A stretch of DNA of 12,577 nt from an uncultured Lewinella sp. Its GTDB lineage: Bacteria; Bacteroidota; Bacteroidia; Chitinophagales; Saprospiraceae. Shown here piece by piece: positions 1-7,437 of this stretch. Under the pieces are notes generated by a model. It saw only the letters and a list, made by a program, of their open reading frames with translations, was not told the origin of the DNA and did no database searches. Numbering within the stretch: position 1 is the first letter of the stretch; the number at the start of each line of letters is the position of its first letter. Location: assembly GCA_938021455.1 (NCBI GenBank), contig CALIGP010000083.1, positions 1 through 12,577 on the forward strand, read 5' to 3'. The translations under genes were made by a program, and so were the position numbers.

Positions 1-1204
1 TCGTTAGTTTGAGGAAATCGATGAGGGCTTGCTTGTCGGTTTCAGAGAGATTAAGATGCCTGACGGAACCGTCCTCGTTCCGGAGGATAGGGCTCAGGTT
101 GGGATGATCCTGAACACCTTCACTGTAATGATCAACGACATCGCGGAGGGTGGCAAAGCGGCCATCGTGCATGTAAGGAGCGGTAAGGGGAAGATTTCTC
201 AGGAAGGGAGTTTTGAAGAATCCGTTGCGGATTACTTCACCGGTAACGGCGCCATTGCCTTTGTCGCTGTAAACCCGATCAAGGCCATTGTTGGTCATAG
301 ATACGGAGGGTTCTGCCATAGAGGCGTTGTGACAGCTGGCACAGCTAGTCCGGTAAATTTCACCGCCGCGAATCTCGGAGAGTGTGAAGTCTTCCAGGAT
401 ACGTGACATGGGCACATTGCGGGTTTTGAGGTCAATGAGGTCATCAAAGCGAGTATCGGTGGAACTCATGGTGGTCATGAAATCCCCGATGGCGAGAATG
501 ATGTCTCCGGGGCTGAGCTCTTCGTCACGGAAGGCTTTACGGCCAAGAATTTGATAGATACGTTCGCGGTTGAGCTTATCGGCCAGCTCTTCGAGATTGC
601 TACCCATCTCGATGGGGTTGGACATAGTCTCGCGGGCTTGCTGAACGATGTCTTTAGCGCGGCCGTCCCAGAAGAACCGTCCGAATTTTGGCTCGGGCTG
701 ATCTGGTGGTGGCGGGGAATAGTAGCCGACGGCGGGTTGAGATGGATTGGCTGGTGCGGTAAGGAAAGATGGTACAGCGCCTAGGGGGAAGGAGTTCCGG
801 GCGGTATGTGCACCCCGGATGCCGTCGCTGAAGGCCTTGTTGTCACTAAAAGCAAATTCCTGTGCGTGGCAAGTAGCACAGCTGGTTTCGCCGGTAGCGG
901 AAATGCGGGTGTCGTAGAAAAGCACCCGGCCGAGCATGGCCCGACGTTGCTGAGTAGCGGTTAGTTCCGTTGACCGGCCGGGCCGGGAGAGATGGCTGGG
1001 GATTGCTGCCAGCGGGAAGTTGATGTCTTGATTGATGTCGAGTTCCTGCCGTAGCTCTTCGTAGTCCGAGTCAGAAAAGCGAAGTGGGGAGGTAATGTTT
1101 TCCAGCGGATCAGGAACAGAATCTTCGAGGATGCTGTAATCTTGTTTACAGGCCGTGAAAAGCAGGCCAAGGAATAAAAGGGGAAGGAGTTTTTGAAGGC
1201 GCAT
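1..1204 (-). CDS. Di-heme cytochrome c peroxidase family lipoprotein (MauG/CcpA type), partial at left edge
   Basis: An open frame of 401 codons runs leftwards from ATG at 1204-1202 and leaves the window without a stop. The N-terminus is a lipoprotein signal peptide with lipobox LFTAC and Cys19. Two CxxCH haem c motifs are visible: CATCH at residues 109-113 and CASCH at 288-292. The segment FFWDGRA lies between them, and APYMHDGRF sits near the C-terminus, whose Met is the likely distal haem ligand. All are hallmarks of bacterial di-haem peroxidases (CcpA/MauG), which reduce hydrogen peroxide or carry out related oxidations in the envelope. Only the last few residues should be missing, because the final visible residues (DFLKLT) match the usual C-terminal helix. 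It is divergent from the alginate genes and probably not part of that pathway. A proline-rich insert (YYSPPPPD) precedes FFWDGRA. The substrate cannot be told from sequence. Confidence 0.93.
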   Translation of the reverse strand, partial: MRLQKLLPLLFLGLLFTACKQDYSILEDSVPDPLENITSPLRFSDSDYEELRQELDINQDINFPLAAIPSHLSRPGRSTELTATQQRRAMLGRVLFYDTRISATGETSCATCHAQEFAFSDNKAFSDGIRGAHTARNSFPLGAVPSFLTAPANPSQPAVGYYSPPPPDQPEPKFGRFFWDGRAKDIVQQARETMSNPIEMGSNLEELADKLNRERIYQILGRKAFRDEELSPGDIILAIGDFMTTMSSTDTRFDDLIDLKTRNVPMSRILEDFTLSEIRGGEIYRTSCASCHNASMAEPSVSMTNNGLDRVYSDKGNGAVTGEVIRNGFFKTPFLRNLPLTAPYMHDGRFATLRDVVDHYSEGVQDHPNLSPILRNEDGSVRHLNLSETDKQALIDFLKLT

Positions 1205-1615
1205 GTATAGGGTGTTTTGTCAGTCTAGTGTAAATATAGACGCTAATTACCTGATAGACAAGCATGAGGCGCGGCCGCAGGTGCAAGCCAGGCGACAAAT
1301 AAGCAGGGTTTGAAAGTAGGCCCCCTTAGGTCTTTCATTGTACCTGCGGACTCCACTGAGCCGGCCGAAGTGCCAGCACCGCCTACTGAAGGTTGGCTCA
1401 TCTGTCAACCATTGTGACTGTTTTTCGTGGTCTTGTCGCCTCCCTTTTTTCTACGGCTTTCAGGCAAGAAATTTGGCTTTTCACAAATGATTTTAAAGAA
1501 ATAGGCCGTCAACCAAGCCTAGCTGTTCAAGCTATCCGTGTGCACCGTGTGATTCAATTTTCAGTAAGTTTAGGAAGCTTAAAATGCGTAACTTACGCCA
1601 GGAAAAAACGACCAA
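1205..1615. other. Divergent intergenic region
   Basis: The 411 nt between the leftward peroxidase gene and the rightward T9SS gene contain no convincing gene. A 77-codon frame starting with TTG at 1393 has no family resemblance and overlaps the next start. Visible details are a GGTTG / CAACC inverted repeat (1391-1395 and 1406-1410) and two copies of GTCAACCA (1404-1411, 1508-1515). The second copy continues to GTCAACCAA, identical to part of the operator upstream of the GntR gene. TAAGTTTA at 1565-1572 is a one-mismatch -7 element for the rightward gene but lacks a TTTG at the right distance. No tRNA or clear terminator is seen. Confidence 0.5.
1231..1262 (-). promoter_or_regulatory. Candidate promoter for the peroxidase gene
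   Basis: On the minus strand TATATTTA (1238-1231) resembles the Bacteroidota -7 element TAnnTTTG with one mismatch. CTTG (1262-1259) sits 20 nt upstream as a weak -33 element. It would place the transcription start about 15-20 nt before the ATG. This is weak motif evidence only. Confidence 0.25.
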
Positions 1616-2458
1616 ATGAAAAATAACCTACTTGCATTTCTCTTCCTCTTTCCGATGGTTGTCTTCGCACAAAGCAGCGATTTCAATGATAGCTCTACTC
1701 AGGGCTGGGATAACGGGAATTCTGCTCCTGACCCGACTATACTATTAGGCGGCCCTGATGGAGACATGGACCCTTATCTACGGGTATCGGCAGATGGTGA
1801 GGGCGCTGGAGGACGTGCAGTTGTCTTTAACAGTAGCGCTGACTGGACGGGCGATAAGCTCGCCAGCTTTGACAGCCTACGAATTATGGCTGCTAACTTT
1901 AGCGACAAAGAACTTACCCTCAGAATTACGATCTCAGGTGGTGGCGAACAAGTGACATCAAACAGCGCACTGTCCCTGGCCGCCAACGATGAAAGCTGGG
2001 TCGCTTTAAGTTTTGCCTTAGACGAGATGAACTTTAGTGGAGGCAATGTGACTACGGCTTTAAGCAGCGTAACCAAAGTAGAGATTTTTCACGGTGCTGC
2101 CGATGGAGCGGCCCCTTTCATCGAAGCTGATTTTGGGCTGGATAATCTGGAAGCCTTTAGTGGGAGTACTTCCACCAGGAACGAGGCCGACCCATCTATG
2201 AGCATTAAGGCCGTACAAAACCCAGTTGATGGGCAGAATGCTACACTGCTATTATCTACCCAACTTCCGGGGAGTGCTATCCTTGATCTTTTCGATTCTT
2301 CCGGCCGCCAGTTGGGAAACCTAACCCAGAAAAATCTATCTGCAGGGATGACTAGTCTAGCTTTACCTGCACTTCCAAGTGGAATAATTATCGTGAGACT
2401 AGTTCACCACTCTACTGCTGGAATGACCACGCGTACTCTAAGATTCATTGCTCAATAA
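1616..2458 (+). CDS. Secreted T9SS protein with an N-terminal jelly-roll-like module, function unknown
   Basis: A 280-residue protein. Residues 1-19 are a Sec signal peptide ending VFAQ, typical of Bacteroidota. Residues about 20-180 form an all-beta region starting DFNDSSTQGW, with PYLRVSADG and a closing DFGLDNLEAF. This pattern resembles carbohydrate-binding or laminin-B-like beta-sandwich domains, but I cannot name the family with certainty. Residues about 195-280 are a T9SS type A sorting domain, with the features QNP, ILDLFDSSGRQ, LPSGIIIVRL and a final TRTLRFIAQ. The protein is therefore probably exported across the outer membrane and attached to or released from the surface. No catalytic motif is visible. 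It ends in tandem TAA TAA, 12 nt before the next gene, so the two are likely cotranscribed. The start is an ATG preceded by an A-rich stretch without Shine-Dalgarno, normal for this phylum. A role in polysaccharide binding is inferred from the neighbours. Confidence 0.85.
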   Translation: MKNNLLAFLFLFPMVVFAQSSDFNDSSTQGWDNGNSAPDPTILLGGPDGDMDPYLRVSADGEGAGGRAVVFNSSADWTGDKLASFDSLRIMAANFSDKELTLRITISGGGEQVTSNSALSLAANDESWVALSFALDEMNFSGGNVTTALSSVTKVEIFHGAADGAAPFIEADFGLDNLEAFSGSTSTRNEADPSMSIKAVQNPVDGQNATLLLSTQLPGSAILDLFDSSGRQLGNLTQKNLSAGMTSLALPALPSGIIIVRLVHHSTAGMTTRTLRFIAQ

Positions 2459-2470
2459 TAACCTACTATC

Positions 2471-3712
2471 GTGAAAAAGATATTTTACCTGACACTAGCC
2501 ATTGTACTGGCTTCCTTCGCCTTGCTTAGGGCACAAACCACCGTTTCGTTTACGCCCGCTAAGGATAATTCTCTTTTTTCGGGAACTGGCTGGGAGGACA
2601 ACAGCTCTGGAATAGGGGTGAGTCTTTACGCTGGGGAAATTAGGGGAGGAGACGTCCGCCGGGCCGTTATGGCCTTTGACCTGAGTTCCATCCCGGCAAC
2701 AGCCACTATAACTTCTGCTAGCCTTTCTTTACGCGTTACCCGTAGCAGGAGTGGAGCCGTTGATTTTATGATTCACCGTTTAACCTCAGACTGGGGAGAG
2801 GCTGCTTCCAATGCAGTAGGAAATAATGGAACGGGCGTTGCCGCTCTTTCTGGTGATGCTACCTGGAACTGTGCCTTCCATGGAACAGTAGGTAATTGTA
2901 CGACCAGCTGGACAGCTGCGGGTGGAGATTTTGTTGCTGCCAGCAGCGGCACTTCCAGCCTGACGACCGCTAATACTACCTCTGTTTTTCCGTCCTCAGC
3001 TACAATGATTGCGGACGTTCAAGCCTGGGTAGATGGTAGTGAAAGTAACTTTGGCTGGCTGCTGAAAACAGCAGAGACGGGGAGTCGACTCGCTAAGCAA
3101 ATTTCTTCACGGGAAGCGACTACTGCCGCCAATCGACCTACTCTTACGGTCACCTACATAGTAGCACTACCCGTAAGTCTCACAACATTTCAGGGAGTGG
3201 AAATGCCGAATGGCAATAAGCTGAATTGGGAGACCGACCAGGAATCTGGCTTTAGCCATTTTGAAGTACAGCGGAAAACGGAGACCGATCAGGACTTTGT
3301 TGCCATTGGCCGGGTAAATGGTGGAATGGAAAATTTGACGGGTGGGCAGTATTCCTTCCTGGATGAGGAGAAAAAGATCGGAGATAATCTTTACCGCCTA
3401 AAAATGGTGGACCTGGACGGAGCATTTAAGTACAGCCCATTAGTCACGCTGAGGACTGAAAATCTTACCTCCGTTGAGCAACTAAGTGTATGGCCTAATC
3501 CCGCTACGGAAAGCCTTCATGCCTACCTTCCTGAAAGCCTGGGAGATTTTACTCTTTCTATTCTGTCTTATGATGGGAAGCTGATCTCAGAACGTAAATA
3601 CGCTGGTAATCAACAGGTCAGGCTAGCAATAACAGAATTACCCCAGGGGCAGTACTATCTGCGTTGGGTAAGTGAGCGGAATAGTGGCGTAACGCCATTT
3701 GTGAAGCGGTAA
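2471..3712 (+). CDS. Secreted T9SS protein with DNRLRE/CBM96-like domain
   Basis: A 413-residue protein starting at GTG. Residues 1-22 are a signal peptide (LLRAQ). Residues about 23-230 match the DNRLRE/CBM96 pattern: an early KDNSLF, then RRAVMAFDLSSIPATATI, then TSASLSLRV, then TW...W....GGDF, a Val-Gln-Ala-Trp helix, and a final RPTLTVTYIV. CBM96 includes alginate-binding modules of alginate lyases (family knowledge). Residues about 232-320 are an Fn3-like linker common in T9SS proteins (LPVSLTTFQG, LNWETDQESGFSHFEVQRK, NLYRLKMVDLDG). Residues about 330-413 are the T9SS type A sorting domain (VWPNPATESL, SYDGKLI, LPQGQYYLRW). A Cys pair, WNC and GNC, nine residues apart may form a disulphide. 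There is no lyase or hydrolase domain, so the likely role is surface binding of alginate or another uronan; the ligand is inference. It sits 12 nt after the previous T9SS gene. Confidence 0.88.
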   Translation: MKKIFYLTLAIVLASFALLRAQTTVSFTPAKDNSLFSGTGWEDNSSGIGVSLYAGEIRGGDVRRAVMAFDLSSIPATATITSASLSLRVTRSRSGAVDFMIHRLTSDWGEAASNAVGNNGTGVAALSGDATWNCAFHGTVGNCTTSWTAAGGDFVAASSGTSSLTTANTTSVFPSSATMIADVQAWVDGSESNFGWLLKTAETGSRLAKQISSREATTAANRPTLTVTYIVALPVSLTTFQGVEMPNGNKLNWETDQESGFSHFEVQRKTETDQDFVAIGRVNGGMENLTGGQYSFLDEEKKIGDNLYRLKMVDLDGAFKYSPLVTLRTENLTSVEQLSVWPNPATESLHAYLPESLGDFTLSILSYDGKLISERKYAGNQQVRLAITELPQGQYYLRWVSERNSGVTPFVKR

Positions 3713-3806
3713 AAATTGCAACGGAGAGCGAATGCAAGTGCCCCAATTTGTTGAAAGCTGCTCCGAATATCTAATCCATTAAACAGTCTAAATTGAAGGA
3801 CAGGTC

Positions 3807-3838
3807 AATTGGTTGACCAATAATTTGGTCAACCAATT
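3807..3838. promoter_or_regulatory. Double GntR/FadR-type operator
   Basis: A perfect 14-bp inverted repeat, AATTGGTTGACCAA (3807-3820) and TTGGTCAACCAATT (3825-3838), is separated by TAAT. Each arm is itself a pseudo-palindrome TTGGTnnACCAA, with centres 16 bp apart. Known operators of the FadR-subfamily regulators UxuR/ExuR and PdhR share the ATTGGT...ACCAAT core (from memory). A further nested repeat, GGTCAA TTGG TTGACC, spans 3803-3818. The site lies 49 bp upstream of the GntR gene and overlaps its promoter, so autoregulation is likely. Confidence 0.8.
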
Positions 3839-3854
3839 TTTCTTATTAACTTTG
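3824..3854 (+). promoter_or_regulatory. Bacteroidota-type promoter of the GntR regulator gene
   Basis: A -33 element TTTG (3824-3827) and a -7 element TAACTTTG (3847-3854) are separated by exactly 19 nt. Both match the Bacteroidota sigma consensus TTTG / TAnnTTTG perfectly. The -33 element lies inside the operator palindrome, so a bound regulator would block polymerase. The transcription start should be near 3859-3861, giving a leader of about 25 nt. Confidence 0.7.
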
Positions 3855-3886
3855 GACTACCATCAGAGACATTCATTTAAGTGATC

Positions 3887-4594
3887 ATGTTAGAAAATTT
3901 TAGCGAAATAAAGGTTGAGAGCCCCGTGGATATGATCATTGGGCAAGTTCGTGCATTGATAACCTCAGGGCAGCTTGAACCTGGTGATCGACTACCGGCT
4001 GAACGCAAAATGGCGGAGAAGCTTGGTGTCAGCCGCGGCAACGTACGAGCGGCACTTCAGAAGTTGGAGTTCTACGGCATCTTACGTACCCTTCCACAAA
4101 GTGGTACTGTCGTTGCGGGCTTAGGGATTACGGCTCTGGAAGGCCTGATAACTGATGTGCTTCAACTAGAAGAAAGCGACTTTAGTTACTTGGTGGAAAC
4201 CCGGAGAATGCTAGAGGTGCAATGCGTTAAGCTGGCGGCCGAGCGGCGAACGGCCAAAGATTTGGTTGAAATTGAGCAAGCCCTAGCTGCTTATGAAGAT
4301 AAAATTAAGGGCGGAGAAGTAGCCGTTGAAGAAGACCTTATGTTTCACCTTAGCCTGGCGGACGCTAGTAAAAACGGTGTTCTAAAGTCGCTGATGATGG
4401 TTATCGCTCCTGACATTATCGCTAGCCATACCAGGTACAAGGTCTGTGATGAAAAAACAGAAATGAAAGCATTTTTCGAGCACCAGGAAATACTACGGTA
4501 TATCCGCGAGCAAGATGTGTCTGGCGTTGAAGATGCCATGCTCCGGCACTTAAGAGACGTCACCGATTTCAGTGAATCTCTTAGGAGTAAATGA
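3887..4594 (+). CDS. GntR family transcriptional regulator, FadR subfamily (uronate-responsive repressor candidate)
   Basis: A 235-residue protein from ATG 3887; GTG at 3881 would add two residues and cannot be excluded. Residues about 8-75 are a winged helix-turn-helix of GntR type, with LEPGDRLPAERKMAEKLGVS followed by RGNVRAALQKLEFYGIL and the wing SGTVV. Residues about 90-225 form an all-helical FCD ligand-binding domain. It keeps the metal tetrad pattern D150, H154 (DLMFH), H199 (EHQEIL) and H221 (LRHLRD), which in this family holds a metal for binding organic acid effectors. UxuR, ExuR and KdgR-like members respond to uronates or their keto-deoxy products. Given the alginate operon downstream, an effector such as 2-keto-3-deoxygluconate or DEH is plausible but inferred. 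Its own promoter carries a matching operator. It ends with TGA, which shows that TGA is a stop codon in this genome. Confidence 0.93.
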   Translation: MLENFSEIKVESPVDMIIGQVRALITSGQLEPGDRLPAERKMAEKLGVSRGNVRAALQKLEFYGILRTLPQSGTVVAGLGITALEGLITDVLQLEESDFSYLVETRRMLEVQCVKLAAERRTAKDLVEIEQALAAYEDKIKGGEVAVEEDLMFHLSLADASKNGVLKSLMMVIAPDIIASHTRYKVCDEKTEMKAFFEHQEILRYIREQDVSGVEDAMLRHLRDVTDFSESLRSK

Positions 4595-5127
4595 ATTCTC
4601 TGATCATATAAGTACTACGAATCTACTAAACGGCCTTCGGGCAACCACCGCTAATATTCCCTTCGGGAATTCTTGAAAACGATTTAAACTATTCATTGTA
4701 GATAAAGGAAAACGATTGTTTTTCCTCTCAATCTTAATGAGAAGTTGATACTGAAAAATTCACTTGGGAAGTACAATCATCTGATGGTAAAATGATGGCT
4801 GTCCTGAGTGGTTAAGAATACAAGGTCTACGAATACATCCACCTGAAAAGGTAAGGGTGTATTCGAAAACTATTTAAAAGTCGATAACTACTGATCAGCC
4901 TGAGATGAGGGAATTTTTACGAAAGTAAAATATTTTTAATTGGAAATGAGCCACTAAACCCTGCCTCAATTAGCTCCGCATTTAACCTGCGGTTGCGCCC
5001 AGAAGAGGTTCAAGATACGCTCAAAGCGAACACAAGTTTTACAATTGTTTCATACTACTATTCATATGGGGAGTGGGCAAGGACCTGAATGTTTGGTTTT
5101 TCGCCTTCTTCCACTTTTTTACCATTT
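4595..5127. other. Long intergenic region between regulator and alginate lyase operon
   Basis: 533 AT-rich nt without a convincing intact gene. Contents: small hairpins GCC-TTCG-GGC (4633-4642) and ATTCCC-TTC-GGGAAT (4656-4670), and AGGAAAA / TTTTCCT (4706-4726), any of which could help end gntR transcription though none has a proper T-tract. There is a direct repeat GAAAACGATT (4675, 4708) with a variant at 4865, and a larger hairpin at 4831-4864. A stop-free stretch in the lyase frame (4909-5085) reads protein-like but lacks a start. No TTGGTnnACCAA site is seen. TACAATTG (5040-5047) is a one-mismatch -7 element without a TTTG at the right distance, so the lyase operon promoter is not identified. 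Confidence 0.5.
4831..4864 (+). other. Stem-loop with GAAA tetraloop
   Basis: GAATACATCC pairs with GGGTGTATTC (10 bp including one G-U). Inside it ACCT pairs with AGGT across a GAAA loop (4845-4848), with a two-base AA bulge at 4853-4854. It is the strongest RNA hairpin of the gap. It is not followed by a T-run, so it is not a normal terminator. A role as leader structure or small RNA element is speculative. Confidence 0.5.
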
Positions 5128-7434
5128 ATGACTCGCCCATACTACATACTTGGCCAACTGCTTTTACTCTCTTTACTACTTTTTACTTCCTGCGAAGTGG
5201 AAGGCCCAGGAGTTGTAAAAGATAGTGACGAACTGAACGCTGCGCTGGCTGCTGCTGCTCCCGGAGATGTAATTACCATTGCTAATGGTACTTATACCGA
5301 TTTGGAGCTTCGCTTTGTGGCAGAAGGGACAGAAGAAGATCCCATTACCCTCACGGTGGAAGAAAAAGGAAAAGTCTTCTTGGAAGGACAATCTAACCTG
5401 GAGCTTTCCGGCCAATACCTGCACGTGGAAGGCCTCGTTTTCCGCAACGGACATTCTCCGACCAGCGAGGTAATCTCCTTTCGAACCAGCAAGGAGGAAG
5501 TCTGCAATAACTGCCGCGTTACGGAATGTGTGATCGATAATTATAATCCCGGCGAACGATTTGATTCAGATATCTGGATCGCTATCTACGGCAAGCACAA
5601 CCGTATAGACCATAACTACCTGACCGGAAAAAGAAACCAGGGCGTAACGGTTGCCGTTCGCATGGATACGGAGGAGAGCCGGGAGAATTTCCACCGTATT
5701 GATCATAATTATTTTGGGCACCGGGCAGTACTGGGCTCCAACGGAGGAGAAACACTTCGCATTGGAACGAGCCATTACTGTATGTTCAACTCTAACACGC
5801 TCGTGGAATCTAATTACTTCTACCGCTGCGACGGAGAAGTGGAAATCATTTCTAATAAATCTGGTCAGAATATCTTCCGCGGCAATACTTTCTTTGAGTC
5901 AAAAGGAACACTCACGATCCGACACGGAGACGAGGTGACGATCTCCAATAATTTCTTTTTTGGAAATGGGGTGGCGAATACCGGCGGAATGCGAATTATT
6001 AATGCCAAGCAGAAAGTAATTAATAATTATGCCTCCGGGCTTACGGGGTACCGCTTTCGCAGTGCACTAACGATTATGAATGGTGTACCCAACTCTCCGC
6101 TAAATCGCTACGTACAGGTAACGGATTCCGAAGCCAGTAATAATGTTTTCATTGATTGTGATAACGTACAATTTTGTGTGGGCAGCGATGAAGAGCGTTC
6201 TGCTACTCCGCAGAATGTAGTTATGGCCAACAATGTGTTCAGTAGCAAAACCCGGGATAAAATCTTCTCGGTCTTTGACGACATCAGTGGAATCACGTTC
6301 AGTAATAACCTGATCTCTCCGAACGTCGTCCCATTACAGCCAACGGGTTTTCAGAATAAAGAATTGTCGTTTGAAACGCTGGAAAACGGTATTGTGCTGC
6401 CGGAAAATACCGCAGCTGGTGATAGCGTTCGGGCTGGAGTGGCGCTGATGGCTACCCCGGAGAATACCGGATTGACCTGGTACCCTCGACAGGAGGACGA
6501 AATGTATTTTAATACCGGGAAAACCATCGACGTAAAACCCGGGCAGAATACCCTCTGGGATGCCGTTCGGGAATCTGAGGTAGGAGACATTATTCGCCTC
6601 AGCGAAAGCGGTGAATACCTACAGACGAAGAGCATCGACCTGACGCATCCATTATCTTTTGTTGCCGCTGACGGCCTGACCGAAAAGCCGGTGCTGACAT
6701 TTCGCCGCTCCAGCCTATTCAATATCGAAAATGGTGGAGGGCTGAGCTTGCGAGGGCTGAAAATTGATGGAAAAGAAGGAGAAGACAAACCGCTGAACGC
6801 CGTGATCCGGACGAGTCGTTATTCCATGATTAATAACTACAAACTGCTCGTAGAAGACTGTGATTTTGTGGACCTCGATGTTAACCACAGCTTCAACGTA
6901 TTACGGGTGGCCAAGAATACAATGGCTGACACCATTCTGCTGCGCAATTGCCGGTTCGAAAACATTACGGGAAGTGTACTGGCACTGGACCGGGAGACAG
7001 ACGATATCGGCATTTATAATGCAGAAAACGTAGTAGTAGAAAACTGCCTGTTTGATGAAATTGGTCACACGGCCATTCACGTTCACCGAGGCGGCCGGGA
7101 TGAAAGTACACTAGGGCCGATGGTGACGATCCACGGTTGCACTTTCGATGAAATCGGTGGTGACAAGCGAAACAAAACGGGGACTTCAATAATGCTATAT
7201 GGTACGCAGTACGTCGATATTGACAAGTGCGTATTTGACGATTCTGCGCCATTGAGACTTCACCTGGTAGTAGGAGAACCCGTGGTAGAGCTGCGAAATT
7301 CTGTACTCTCGGGCGGTACCTCGCTGCAAGACAACGGAGAGCCCTACAAGGTAACTAACCTGAAGCGAGGCCTTACGGAACCACTTTACGAACTGGCTGG
7401 TGGCCTGAAGATTGGCACCACCCTTAGCGAATAG
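5128..7434 (+). CDS. PL6 family alginate lyase, two-domain, lipoprotein
   Basis: A 768-residue protein that cleaves alginate by beta-elimination. The start at 5128 is preferred because it gives a canonical lipoprotein signal (MTRPYYIL...LLFTSC, Cys22). ATG 5089, in frame with an AAGGA 5 nt upstream, would add 13 residues and is the alternative. Residues about 30-420 are a right-handed parallel beta-helix of chondroitinase B/PL6 type with repeated NN-[FY]F rungs. Catalytic Lys244 (EIISNKS) and Arg265 (TIRHG) are 21 residues apart, as in AlyGC (K220/R241) and chondroitinase B. The Ca ligands N205, E237 and E239 also fall at the same offsets as N181, E213 and E215 of AlyGC (from memory). Residues about 435-768 form a second beta-helix, as in AlyGC-like dimeric PL6 enzymes. 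The acidic residues after the lipid Cys (EVE) would fit surface export. It is the first gene of the operon, with PL17 3 nt downstream. M/G block preference cannot be read from sequence. Confidence 0.95.
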   Translation: MTRPYYILGQLLLLSLLLFTSCEVEGPGVVKDSDELNAALAAAAPGDVITIANGTYTDLELRFVAEGTEEDPITLTVEEKGKVFLEGQSNLELSGQYLHVEGLVFRNGHSPTSEVISFRTSKEEVCNNCRVTECVIDNYNPGERFDSDIWIAIYGKHNRIDHNYLTGKRNQGVTVAVRMDTEESRENFHRIDHNYFGHRAVLGSNGGETLRIGTSHYCMFNSNTLVESNYFYRCDGEVEIISNKSGQNIFRGNTFFESKGTLTIRHGDEVTISNNFFFGNGVANTGGMRIINAKQKVINNYASGLTGYRFRSALTIMNGVPNSPLNRYVQVTDSEASNNVFIDCDNVQFCVGSDEERSATPQNVVMANNVFSSKTRDKIFSVFDDISGITFSNNLISPNVVPLQPTGFQNKELSFETLENGIVLPENTAAGDSVRAGVALMATPENTGLTWYPRQEDEMYFNTGKTIDVKPGQNTLWDAVRESEVGDIIRLSESGEYLQTKSIDLTHPLSFVAADGLTEKPVLTFRRSSLFNIENGGGLSLRGLKIDGKEGEDKPLNAVIRTSRYSMINNYKLLVEDCDFVDLDVNHSFNVLRVAKNTMADTILLRNCRFENITGSVLALDRETDDIGIYNAENVVVENCLFDEIGHTAIHVHRGGRDESTLGPMVTIHGCTFDEIGGDKRNKTGTSIMLYGTQYVDIDKCVFDDSAPLRLHLVVGEPVVELRNSVLSGGTSLQDNGEPYKVTNLKRGLTEPLYELAGGLKIGTTLSE

Positions 7435-7437
7435 AGA

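Noticed and set aside
1393..1626. 77-codon open frame starting with TTG
   Set aside because: No recognisable domain, a weak start, and overlap with the start of the T9SS gene; most likely chance.
4656..4670. Terminator for gntR at ATTCCC-TTC-GGGAAT
   Set aside because: A six-base-pair stem without a following T-run; kept only as a hairpin note in the spacer.
4971..5022. tRNA-like segment: CCGCA-TTTAACC-TGCGG (5-bp stem, 7-nt loop) followed by GGTTCAAGA
   Set aside because: There is no acceptor stem, the D arm is unconvincing, the bases flanking TTCAAGA do not pair, and loop position 37 would be C.
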